The position numbers and the translations under genes are program-made. Shown in pieces: positions 34,945-42,944 of a stretch of DNA of 64,000 bases. How positions within the stretch are numbered: the first letter of the stretch is position 1; the number at the start of each line of letters is the position of its first letter. This DNA comes from CAXBOO01 sp963977425 (GTDB lineage: Bacteria; Bacteroidota; Bacteroidia; Flavobacteriales_D; Luteibaculaceae). Location of the stretch: the NCBI GenBank assembly GCA_963977425.1, contig CAXBOO010000002.1, forward strand, positions 62,001-126,000. Reading direction: 5' to 3'. Below the pieces are notes generated by a model. That model did no database searches, had not been told where the DNA came from, and was given only the letters and a program-made list of their open reading frames with translations.

Positions 34945-36822
34945 ATGCAACTAAGCATTGTAATAGTTAACTACAACGTTAAGTACTTTATAGAACAGTG
35001 CTTGCTTTCAGTAAAGAAGGCCATTGAAGGTATTGACGCGGAAGTATTTGTAGTAGACAATGCCTCGGTAGATGGGTCGGTGGAAATGTTGCGCGAAAAA
35101 TTTCCTTGGGTAGAAACCATTGCCAATGTTGACAACAGAGGTTTTTCTAAGGCCAACAATCAAGCCATTCGCATATCAAAAGGTAAGTATGTATTGCTTT
35201 TAAACCCTGACACGGTTGTTGAAGAAGATTGCTTCAAAAAATGCATTGCTTTTGCTGAAAAACAAGAACAATTTGGATCGTTAGGTGTAAAAATGATCGA
35301 TGGTTTGGGTGAATTTCTTCCTGAATCAAAACGTGGATTGCCATCTCCCAAAGTAGCTTTCAGCAAAATATTTGGGCTATCAAAACTCTTTCCCAATTCC
35401 AAAAAATTCGGAAAATACCATCTCACTTATTTATCGAAAGACGAAAACCACGAAATAGATGTGCTTTCGGGCGCTTTTATGTTCATGGCAAAAGAAGCTC
35501 TAGACAAAGTTGGTCTTCTGGATGAAACATTCTTCATGTATGGAGAAGACATCGATTTAAGTTATCGCATACAACTTGGTGGTTTTAAAAACTATTACTA
35601 CAGCGGAACCACCATCATTCACTACAAAGGAGAAAGCACTAAAAAAGGCAGCATAAATTACGTTTACGTTTTTTACAAAGCCATGGTGATTTTTGCCAAC
35701 AAGCATTTCAAGGATGGGTACTCTAAGTTGTTTGGTTTTTGCATTTACTCGGCTATTTACTTTCGGATGGCATTATCGTTAGTCAAACGATTCATCAGCA
35801 CCATTACATTGCCCCTATTCGACGCCCTTTTCGATATCACTATTTTGTTGGGCATCATCACTTTTGTTCATAAAGAAATACCTGAAAACGTACTATTTAC
35901 AACCAGCCTAATACTAGCAAGTAGCTATACATTATCCTCGATTTTATTCGGATTATTCCGAGCAAAAAACTTCATAAAACGATGGCTGAAATTCATTGTT
36001 CCAGCCTTTTTGGTGGTCTTTACGGTTTATAGCTTGTTGCCCGAAGATTATCGTTTTGGTCGATTGATTATAGCTGTATTTGCACCTTTGCATTTACTGG
36101 CCTTACTCCTAACACGTGGTTTAGCCGACAAAATATTTGGCACTCGTTTTCTTAAAACAGAAACGTTAAAGAAACTCCTCATCATCGGTAGTAAAACAGA
36201 AATTGATGAAATAAAAAGCCGCTATCCAATGAGCAAACGTTTTGGGCAAGTAGCCGAAATTTCTCATCTAAAAAACGATACAATTTTATCGAAATTAACC
36301 TCCTTAGTCGCATCGGAAAAACCACAAGAAATATTGTTTTCTTCAGAAAGTTTTACTGCTGGAACCATTATGCAATGCATGATGTTGGATTTATACGGCA
36401 AGCCTGAAATAAAGATTGCTCCCACCGGAAGTAATTTTGTAATTGGCAGCAATTCTATACATAGTCAAGGAAGTGTATATACCGAGAGTGATAATTTCAT
36501 CGGCTTAAAAGACAACAAGCGTAAAAAACGATTTTTGGATATTGCTTTAGCTCTATTCTGTTTGATGCTTTTCCCGTTAGCGTTATTCCTGCCAGGATTC
36601 AAAAAAATATTGCTTCATTCGGGAAAACTCATAGCGGGTTCTAAAACGGTTATTGGTGTTCAAAATCAAGAAGAAAGTCAGTTAAAAGACAGCATTTTCA
36701 AAATAGCTACGCTTTCAGAAAGTGATGAGCAAGGATTCCGAGAAGAATATCAATTTATAAAAGATTACAGTGTTGAGCGCGATTTATTCTATGCTTTTCG
36801 CTTCATTTTCAGCCAAGTATAG
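34945..36822 (+). CDS. Large membrane GT2 glycosyltransferase with extra C-terminal domain
   Basis: A 625-aa protein. Residues 1-~250 form a GT2 domain of the rhamnosyltransferase/WbbL-like type (LSIVIVNYNVKYFIEQCLLS, VFVVDNASVDGS, NRGFSKANNQAI, LLLNPDTVV, MYGEDIDLSYRI). Four or more membrane helices follow (about 275-400). After them is a soluble segment (KLLIIGSKTEIDEIKSRYP...EILFSSESF) resembling the nucleotide-binding-like middle region of polyprenyl-phosphate sugar transferases, then another hydrophobic segment (LDIALALFCLMLFPLALFLP). Inferred role: extending lipid-linked cell-surface glycan. Confidence 0.85.
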   Translation: MQLSIVIVNYNVKYFIEQCLLSVKKAIEGIDAEVFVVDNASVDGSVEMLREKFPWVETIANVDNRGFSKANNQAIRISKGKYVLLLNPDTVVEEDCFKKCIAFAEKQEQFGSLGVKMIDGLGEFLPESKRGLPSPKVAFSKIFGLSKLFPNSKKFGKYHLTYLSKDENHEIDVLSGAFMFMAKEALDKVGLLDETFFMYGEDIDLSYRIQLGGFKNYYYSGTTIIHYKGESTKKGSINYVYVFYKAMVIFANKHFKDGYSKLFGFCIYSAIYFRMALSLVKRFISTITLPLFDALFDITILLGIITFVHKEIPENVLFTTSLILASSYTLSSILFGLFRAKNFIKRWLKFIVPAFLVVFTVYSLLPEDYRFGRLIIAVFAPLHLLALLLTRGLADKIFGTRFLKTETLKKLLIIGSKTEIDEIKSRYPMSKRFGQVAEISHLKNDTILSKLTSLVASEKPQEILFSSESFTAGTIMQCMMLDLYGKPEIKIAPTGSNFVIGSNSIHSQGSVYTESDNFIGLKDNKRKKRFLDIALALFCLMLFPLALFLPGFKKILLHSGKLIAGSKTVIGVQNQEESQLKDSIFKIATLSESDEQGFREEYQFIKDYSVERDLFYAFRFIFSQV

Positions 36823-36838
36823 CCTTCATCGCCTTCGA

Positions 36839-36869
36839 TTTGCTTAAGAGTTAATTTAGGCTAATTTTG
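36839..36869 (+). promoter_or_regulatory. Bacteroidota sigma-A type promoter for the E2 gene
   Basis: TTTG (36839-36842), exactly 19 nt, then TAATTTTG (36862-36869), matching the TTTG/TAnnTTTG consensus. The ATG at 36896 follows after about 26 nt. Confidence 0.75.
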
Positions 36870-36895
36870 TTTCACCTTAAAAAGGCGTTTACCGT

Positions 36896-38206
36896 ATGGC
36901 ACAAGTTGAAATTTTATTGCCTAGCATGGGCGAGAGTGTGGCTGAAGCAACCGTTACAAAATGGATGGTTTCAGAAGGAGATGTAGTAGAACAAGACGAT
37001 ACCATCGTTGAAATTGCTACCGATAAAGTAGATAGTGAAGTTCCAGCACCACAAGATGGTACAATAGTTAAAGTATTGTGCGCAGAAGGTGATGTGGTTC
37101 AAGTCGGTTCCCCAATAGCTATTATTGAAATTGAAGGCGCAGGCTCTCCTGCACCATCTGCTCCAAAAGCAGAAGCAACACCAGAAGTAGCTAAAGCTGC
37201 AGAAAAGATTGAAGCAACAGTTACAGCTGCAGTTGAAACAGCTAATGTTGGTAACGATGGCGACAATGGATTTTTATCTCCATTGGTTAAAAGCATCGTG
37301 AAAACAGAAAATATCACTCAAGCCGAATTGGATGCTATTCAAGGTTCTGGTAGAGATGGTAGAATTACAAAAGACGATATCATGAAATATTTGGAAGGTG
37401 GTAGAAAAGCCCCAGCCAAAACTGTTTCATCATCTGCACCGGCTGCTAGTAAACCAGCAGCTAAAGCTCCTGCACCAGCCGTTGCTATGGGTTCTGGCGA
37501 TACCATTATTGAAATGGACAGAATGCGCAAACTCATTGCTGACCATATGGTAGCAAGTAAGCATACTTCTCCTCACGTAACTTCATTTGTTGAAGCTGAT
37601 GTTACCAACATTGTAAATTGGAGAAACAAAATCAAGAACAAATTTTTGGCTCAAGAAGGCGAAAAAATCACTTTCACACCTATCTTTATTGAAGCTATTG
37701 CTAAAGCCATTAGAGAATTCCCTGACATTAATGTTTCTGTAAAAGATGGTACACACATCATCAAAAAATCGAATATTAATATCGGTATGGCAGCAGCATT
37801 ACCAAGCGGCAACTTAATTGTTCCTGTAATTAAAAATGCTGACCAACTTAATCTTGTTGGACTTACTAAAGCTGTTAACGATTTAGGTAAACGTGCTAAA
37901 GCCAACAAATTGGTTCCAGACGAAATTCAAGGTGGTACATACACAATGACCAACTTAGGTAGCTTCGGAAACGTATTCGGAACACCTATTATCAATCAGC
38001 CACAAGCAGCCATTATGGGTGTAGGTGCCATTGTAAAAAAACCAGCTGTAATTACTACAGAACATGGCGACGTTATTGCTATCCGTCATTTCATGATGTT
38101 ATCGCATGCTTACGATCACCGTATAGTAGATGGATTCTTAGGAGGAAGTTTTGTTAAGCGCGTTGCCGAACTATTAGAAAGTTTCGACCCTAACAGAGAA
38201 ATATAA
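36896..38206 (+). CDS. 2-oxoacid dehydrogenase E2 (dihydrolipoamide acyltransferase)
   Basis: A 436-aa E2 core protein: N-terminal lipoyl domain with Lys44 in IATDKVDSEVP, an Ala/Pro-rich linker, a peripheral-subunit-binding domain (FLSPLVKSIVKTENI, GSGRDGRITKDDIMKYL), a second linker and the catalytic domain with HAYDHRIVDG (His408). It transfers acyl groups from lipoate to CoA. Which complex (branched-chain, pyruvate or 2-oxoglutarate) is not resolvable, as no E1 or E3 gene lies nearby. It is followed after 3 bp by the TPR/PD40 gene. Confidence 0.92.
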   Translation: MAQVEILLPSMGESVAEATVTKWMVSEGDVVEQDDTIVEIATDKVDSEVPAPQDGTIVKVLCAEGDVVQVGSPIAIIEIEGAGSPAPSAPKAEATPEVAKAAEKIEATVTAAVETANVGNDGDNGFLSPLVKSIVKTENITQAELDAIQGSGRDGRITKDDIMKYLEGGRKAPAKTVSSSAPAASKPAAKAPAPAVAMGSGDTIIEMDRMRKLIADHMVASKHTSPHVTSFVEADVTNIVNWRNKIKNKFLAQEGEKITFTPIFIEAIAKAIREFPDINVSVKDGTHIIKKSNINIGMAAALPSGNLIVPVIKNADQLNLVGLTKAVNDLGKRAKANKLVPDEIQGGTYTMTNLGSFGNVFGTPIINQPQAAIMGVGAIVKKPAVITTEHGDVIAIRHFMMLSHAYDHRIVDGFLGGSFVKRVAELLESFDPNREI

Positions 38207-38209
38207 CCC

Positions 38210-40624
38210 ATGAATAAAGCCCTCTTTTTCATACTCAGTTTTGCTTTTATAGCTTCCTCTAGCTACGCTCAGTTTTCTAGAAGCGCAGATTATAAAAACG
38301 AGGAGGACGCTAAAATAGTAGTTACCGATAAAGAGGGTAATGTTGTAAAACCTGTCAATTTTGATGATTACAAAAAAGAAGGTTGGGACGAAAAAGAACC
38401 TAAAGAGGGCAAAAAAGGAAAGGCTTCTAAAGAAGAAAAACTAGCCGAAAAAGCTCAAAAAGAGGAACTAAAAAAACGAGAAAAAGAAGAAAAAGCTCGT
38501 TACAAAAAACGTCCAAATTTTGATGATTTTGAAGATGAAATTCTTTACGACATCAACCCAAACGATTTCGCGAAAAAGAAAAGTACAATAGCAGGGACTA
38601 TTCCCGAGGAATACACCAGAGAATATTTACCTTATATCTACAACCCAAAAAACAAATCAGTTTACAACGACTTGAAACTGAAGGTTAATAAAGATGATGC
38701 CGATGAATTTCGACTGTACGCCTATCGAAATCATATCGATGTAGATTCAAACAATGCAGGAATTAGAATGCCAACGTTCAAGGACGTGGATTCTAAAAAC
38801 GATTTTAGGTTTGATAAAGCAAAGCAGTTGATGGAAAATGGTTTTTTCTCAACAGCACTACCTTTATTACTTGAAATTCAACGAGTTGACGGTAGAAACC
38901 CTGACATCAATCAGTGGATAGGAATCTGTTACCTAAGTGGTTACAATAACCAATGCCGATCTATTCCTTACTTAAGAGCAGCAGCGGCTAATACCGACTT
39001 AAAATACAAAGAATACAAAGCTCAAAAAGTTGCAGGAAACGATATTGATGCGATTTTCTTATTGGCATCGGCCTATCAAAGATGTGGTAAGCTTGAAGAC
39101 GCTGACGCTACATTCCGAACATATATTGAAGCTGTAAAAAACAATAAAAAATTCGCGAAGGATGTAGAAGATGCTAAGATGCATTTACTACAAATTAGTC
39201 AAGCTGAAAGATTACTCGGCATGCGAGGCAGGCAGTTTGAGACAACCAATTTGAGTGAAATCAATACTTTGTACTCAGAAATAGCGGCTCGACCTGTTGG
39301 AAACAACACATTGTTATTTGCTAGTGCTAAAGAACCCGATCAATTCCCTAACAAAATCAACTTCAAAGAAGGGCGTTTTTTCATGGATATTTATCGTACC
39401 GATAGAAATGCATCTGGCTGGGGCAAACCTGAAGCATTACCAGTAAACACTCCTATCGATGATATTCCTTTGGGCATCAATAGTGAAAACGGTAAATTGT
39501 TTTACCACAGTTATTCTGCAGATAGTTCAAATGTTTACATCGCAGAAAAGAACTTTGAAACATACAAAGAAGGTTACGCAATATTTAAGGCTCCTCCTTT
39601 TTTAGATTACAAAAACACCTATACCATTACTGAAGATGGCAAAACATTGATTTTTGCAGCAGAAGACGAAGGTGGTTTTGGTGGCTTAGATTTGTACGCA
39701 ACTACATTAAAAGACGATGGAAGTTGGAAAGACCCTATCAATTTAGGCGAAACAGTAAACACTCCATTTGATGAAATAACCCCTTTCGTTCACCCCAACG
39801 GTAGATCCTTATTCTTCTCAAGAAATGGCAATGAAAGTATTGGCGGATTTGATGTTTTTAAAACAGATTTGAGCGCTTTCAGTAAATGGGAAAAAGCAGA
39901 AAATGTTGGCATGAGTGTCAATACCTTTGGCGATGATATCTTTTACAGTGTTACACCAGATGGGCATTATGGATACGTAAGTCGCAAAGGTGCTGAAGGA
40001 GATTTTGACATTTTTGAAATAAACTACTTCTCTACAAACCCTAGTTTAGGTGGAAACAACACCAAACGAACAGTTGCTACAGAGCGAGGCGATTTATTGC
40101 TAACCAACCTAGTAACAGGCAAAGCCAAATGGTATGCCATCAATCGTTCAAACGGTAAATACAATCTTATTTTAGAGCCCTGTGTTAACTACAAAATGGA
40201 GTGGTACAAGCAAAGCAAAGTATTTAAGCAGGAAACTTTCATGACGCCTTGTAACATTGAAAACAACAGCTTAGTATTTGATCCAAACACAGACTTAGGA
40301 AAAATTCAAGTTAAATTAAACGAAACAGGCAAAGGAAATTACAACAACCCAAATGAAAAACTACCAAATGCTTGGCAAGTTTTGGTTGATGGTAAACCTT
40401 ACCGATTCGAGAATTTTTCTGTTCAACTTCGAGATGAAAAAGGTTTTGTTTTCCACAACACCAAATTGGATAAAATGGGGAATTTCAGATTACCCGACTT
40501 AAATTTCCAAGAACCAACGTTCATGGTTCAAGTCATCGATATGGATATTTGCGAAAGATTATCGATCAAAAATCTTTCAGGTAAATACAAAGAACTAAGG
40601 TACCCTGAGTGCTTTACAAAATAA
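38210..40624 (+). CDS. Exported TPR/PD40 beta-propeller protein (PorE-like without OmpA domain)
   Basis: An 804-aa protein with a signal peptide (MNKALFFILSFAFIASSSYAQ), a highly charged Lys/Glu segment (about residues 65-105), TPR-like helices (about 200-330, including DAIFLLASAYQRCGKLEDAD), and WD40-like PD40 repeats (about 360-625: GKTLIFAAEDEGGFGGLDLY, GRSLFFSRNGNESIGGFDVF, GHYGYVSRKGAEGDFDIFEI). This resembles T9SS/gliding component PorE and related OmpA-family proteins, but the C-terminus (ending RYPECFTK) lacks the peptidoglycan-binding OmpA domain. Periplasmic or envelope role inferred. Confidence 0.82.
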   Translation: MNKALFFILSFAFIASSSYAQFSRSADYKNEEDAKIVVTDKEGNVVKPVNFDDYKKEGWDEKEPKEGKKGKASKEEKLAEKAQKEELKKREKEEKARYKKRPNFDDFEDEILYDINPNDFAKKKSTIAGTIPEEYTREYLPYIYNPKNKSVYNDLKLKVNKDDADEFRLYAYRNHIDVDSNNAGIRMPTFKDVDSKNDFRFDKAKQLMENGFFSTALPLLLEIQRVDGRNPDINQWIGICYLSGYNNQCRSIPYLRAAAANTDLKYKEYKAQKVAGNDIDAIFLLASAYQRCGKLEDADATFRTYIEAVKNNKKFAKDVEDAKMHLLQISQAERLLGMRGRQFETTNLSEINTLYSEIAARPVGNNTLLFASAKEPDQFPNKINFKEGRFFMDIYRTDRNASGWGKPEALPVNTPIDDIPLGINSENGKLFYHSYSADSSNVYIAEKNFETYKEGYAIFKAPPFLDYKNTYTITEDGKTLIFAAEDEGGFGGLDLYATTLKDDGSWKDPINLGETVNTPFDEITPFVHPNGRSLFFSRNGNESIGGFDVFKTDLSAFSKWEKAENVGMSVNTFGDDIFYSVTPDGHYGYVSRKGAEGDFDIFEINYFSTNPSLGGNNTKRTVATERGDLLLTNLVTGKAKWYAINRSNGKYNLILEPCVNYKMEWYKQSKVFKQETFMTPCNIENNSLVFDPNTDLGKIQVKLNETGKGNYNNPNEKLPNAWQVLVDGKPYRFENFSVQLRDEKGFVFHNTKLDKMGNFRLPDLNFQEPTFMVQVIDMDICERLSIKNLSGKYKELRYPECFTK

Positions 40625-40628
40625 CATT

Positions 40629-41387
40629 ATGATTAAGCTAGATTGCCCTTTGGCGGTATTTGACCTAGAAACAACTGGTGCCAACATCGCCACAGACCGC
40701 ATCATTGAAATAGCCATCATAAAAATTCACCCTGATGGCACACAATCAGAATACCACAAGCTGGTAAATCCTGAAATGCCAATTTCTCCTGAAGCTACAA
40801 GCGTACATGGTTTTACAAACAAAGATGTTTGCATGGAACCAACTTTTGGTTTGTTGGTGGATGAAATCGATGCTTTTTTAGACGGTTGCGATATAGGAGG
40901 TTTTCATAGCAACAGTTTTGATGTGCCCATTTTATGCGAAGAATATTCTAGAGTTGGTAAACGATTCGATATGGATAAGCGTCGTTTTATTGATGCTAGA
41001 GCTATTTACCATAAAATGGAACCCCGCAATTTAAGCGCCGCTTTTAAATACTATTGCGACAAAGAATTAGAAAACGCTCACTCGGCACTGTACGATGCCA
41101 GAGCTACAGCTGATGTTATATTAGCCCAAGCAGAGCGTTACGAAGCTTTAAATGGCGATATAGACGTAATGAATACGTATTCAAGAAGTGGAAATAAAGC
41201 AGATTTTGCTGGTCGTTTTGCTTATAAAGGCGATACAGTTGTGTTCAACTTCGGAAAACACAAAGGAAAAACATTGGGTGAAGTTTTAAAAACAGAACCC
41301 GGTTACTACAGTTGGATGATGAATGCCCAGTTTACACAAAACACACTCGACATTCTAAAAGCTGAAAAAGAAAAACTAAACGCATAG
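40629..41387 (+). CDS. 3'-5' exonuclease (DnaQ/epsilon-like)
   Basis: A 252-aa DEDDh exonuclease: ExoI motif VFDLETTG (Asp, Glu), ExoII GFHSNSFDVPIL and ExoIII HSALYDARATADVI (His, Asp). The C-terminal ~65 residues (VFNFGKHKGKTLGEVLKTEP, YYSWMMNAQFTQNT) form the small accessory domain often attached to such exonucleases. It could be polymerase III proofreading epsilon or a standalone nuclease; the short form and solitary position do not decide. Confidence 0.9.
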   Translation: MIKLDCPLAVFDLETTGANIATDRIIEIAIIKIHPDGTQSEYHKLVNPEMPISPEATSVHGFTNKDVCMEPTFGLLVDEIDAFLDGCDIGGFHSNSFDVPILCEEYSRVGKRFDMDKRRFIDARAIYHKMEPRNLSAAFKYYCDKELENAHSALYDARATADVILAQAERYEALNGDIDVMNTYSRSGNKADFAGRFAYKGDTVVFNFGKHKGKTLGEVLKTEPGYYSWMMNAQFTQNTLDILKAEKEKLNA

Positions 41388-41397
41388 TAGCAGTATC

Positions 41398-42012
41398 ATG
41401 AAAATTATATGCATTGGCCGCAATTACGTCGATCACGCAAAAGAATTGAACAATCCAATTCCTAGCCAACCATTAATTTTTTGCAAACCAGATTCTGCTA
41501 TCCATCAAAAAAAGAACCCTTTTTATATTCCTTCATTTACCAATGATTTGCACTACGAAACAGAAATTGTAGTAAAAATATCGCGATTAGGTAAAGGAAT
41601 AAATCAAAAATTCGCCCACAAATATTACAACCAAATTGGTTTGGGTATCGATTTTACAGCTCGCGATATTCAGCAAGAATGCAAAGAAAAAGGATGGCCA
41701 TGGGAACGAGCTAAAAGCTTTGATTCTTCGGCTGTTATGGGTTCCGAATTCATCAACAAATCTACTTTCGAAAGCGCCGAAAACATTCCTTTCAAAATGT
41801 TTTTAAATGGCGAAATTGCTCAAGATGGCAATACCAAAGACATGATATTTAGCATCGATAAATTGATAGTTGAAATTTCAAAAATATTCACGTTGAAAAT
41901 TGGCGATTTAATTTTTACTGGTACACCCGCAGGTGTTGGTCCTGTAAAACCTGGCGACCTTCTTGAAGGTTACTTAGGCGATAAAAAACTGATCGATTTA
42001 CGCATTAGATAA
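41398..42012 (+). CDS. Fumarylacetoacetate hydrolase family protein
   Basis: A 204-aa single-domain FAH-fold enzyme: MKIICIGRNYVDHAKELNNP, LHYETEIVVKISRLGKGI (metal-binding Glu residues), GIDFTARDIQQECKEKGWPW, AKSFDSSAVMG and IFTGTPAGVGPVKPGDLLEG. Members include oxaloacetate tautomerases and acylpyruvases. It lies 10 bp after the exonuclease gene and ends about 60 bp upstream of the arginine operon promoter. Confidence 0.93.
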   Translation: MKIICIGRNYVDHAKELNNPIPSQPLIFCKPDSAIHQKKNPFYIPSFTNDLHYETEIVVKISRLGKGINQKFAHKYYNQIGLGIDFTARDIQQECKEKGWPWERAKSFDSSAVMGSEFINKSTFESAENIPFKMFLNGEIAQDGNTKDMIFSIDKLIVEISKIFTLKIGDLIFTGTPAGVGPVKPGDLLEGYLGDKKLIDLRIR

Positions 42013-42074
42013 AAACCAACCTACAATATAATATTTGGCAACAACGCCTTTTTCGCAAAATTTCATTCAAACAC

Positions 42075-42104
42075 TTGTGTTTATCGAAATATAAATTACA
42101 TTTG
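42075..42104 (+). promoter_or_regulatory. Promoter of the arginine operon
   Basis: TTG (42075-42077), 19 nt, then TACATTTG (42097-42104): the full Bacteroidota consensus, with the same spacing as the SRP RNA promoter at 56514. Transcription should start about 42109, only some 4 nt before the leader ATG, so the leader mRNA would be almost leaderless. Confidence 0.8.
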
Positions 42105-42112
42105 CACTCGAA

Positions 42113-42211
42113 ATGAGAAAAGCAAACAACAATATCTTCATGACAACAGCACCATTATCTGTGGTGACTAGGGTCGTTGTTTTGCATTTACGCCCCCGCT
42201 TTAGGGCGTAA
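42113..42211 (+). CDS. Candidate arginine leader peptide (32 aa)
   Basis: ATG 42113 opens a 32-codon frame ending in TAA at 42209-42211. The second half reads PLSVVTRVVVLHLRPRFRA: five Arg in total (codons 2, 20, 27, 29, 31), three of them in the last six codons. These late Arg codons lie inside the 5' arm, loop and 3' arm of a terminator-like hairpin. An alternative start is the in-frame ATG at 42140 (codon 10). Position right after a consensus promoter and before a full arginine operon, together with the codon placement, supports a leader peptide sensing charged tRNA-Arg. Valine is also frequent (five codons), so a mixed signal is possible. I know of no described family. Confidence 0.65.
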   Translation: MRKANNNIFMTTAPLSVVTRVVVLHLRPRFRA

Positions 42212-42218
42212 TATTTTT
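42143..42218 (+). promoter_or_regulatory. Candidate transcription attenuator of the arginine operon
   Basis: Terminator-like hairpin: ACGCCC (42190-42195) with GGGCGT (42204-42209), loop CCGCTTTA, then TTTTT at 42214-42218. Competing pairings: GGGTCGT (42171-42177) can pair with ACGCCCC (42190-42196) with one mismatch, forming an antiterminator; ACAAC and ACC within 42143-42153 can pair with GGT and GTTGT within 42172-42180, forming a protector. A ribosome stalled on the Arg codons at 42191-42208 would also directly block the terminator. The gene start is 82 bp downstream; a run of nine T lies near 42266. Confidence 0.6.
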
Positions 42219-42299
42219 ATGATGGAATTGCGTATTCCGTCCACCTCAACCAACAACTTCAACTATTTTTTTTTAACCAATACCGACAATTATTTTGTC

Positions 42300-42944
42300 A
42301 TGAGCTTAACTGTACAAGTAGCAGACGAAAGTCATTACGTCTACGCCGAAACCATTTGCAATATGATGGCCGAAGCAGCAAAAATCCGAGGAACAGGCAT
42401 CGCCAAAAGAAAGGCCGAATACCTTATCCAAAAAATGAAAGAGGGCAAAGCCGTTATTGCATTGGATACTACCCTACCCGTTGGTTTTTGTTACATAGAA
42501 TCTTGGGAAAACCACAAATACGTAGCCAACTCAGGCCTAATTGTACACCCCGATTACAGAAAATTTGGCTTAGCTAAAGACATCAAAAAAGCGGTTTTTG
42601 AATTGTCCAAAAAGAAATTTCCGAATGCTGTATTGTTTGGCATCACCACCAGTATGGCCGTTATGAAAATCAATTCTGACCTAGGTTACAAACCCGTTAC
42701 TTTTTCAGAGTTAACGACCGACAATGAATTTTGGAGTGGTTGCCAAAGTTGTCCGAATTACGACATTCTACAGCGTACTGAAAAGAGCATGTGCCTATGT
42801 ACTGGTATGCGTTGCGATCTAAGTAAAATAGGATTGAGCAACGATGCTGGAAAGAAAAAATCTTGGGAATCGTTCAAACAATTCATTCAAAAAAGAAAAG
42901 CAAAAAAAGCAGAAAAACTAAATCTCAAAAACAATGAGCAATAA
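42300..42944 (+). CDS. GNAT acetyltransferase, candidate N-acylglutamate synthase
   Basis: A 214-aa GNAT protein. I choose ATG 42300 (MSLTVQVADESHYVYAETIC), where conserved-looking sequence begins; in-frame starts upstream would overlap the attenuator region. The acyl-CoA loop is HPDYRKFGLAKDI (residues 83-95). A C-terminal cysteine cluster (Cys148, 151, 165, 167, 172: GCQSCPNYD, CLCTGMRC) suggests a metal or redox site. As I recall, Bacteroides has a similar GNAT next to argG. With every other arginine gene present and no argA or argJ, this is the natural candidate for the first step. Its end overlaps argG by 11 bp. Confidence 0.8.
   Translation: MSLTVQVADESHYVYAETICNMMAEAAKIRGTGIAKRKAEYLIQKMKEGKAVIALDTTLPVGFCYIESWENHKYVANSGLIVHPDYRKFGLAKDIKKAVFELSKKKFPNAVLFGITTSMAVMKINSDLGYKPVTFSELTTDNEFWSGCQSCPNYDILQRTEKSMCLCTGMRCDLSKIGLSNDAGKKKSWESFKQFIQKRKAKKAEKLNLKNNEQ

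Noticed and set aside
42177..42299. Longer GNAT start (TTG 42177 or ATG 42219) in frame with the gene
   Set aside because: It would translate through the terminator-like hairpin and T-run and add a low-complexity N-terminus; conserved-looking sequence begins at ATG 42300.
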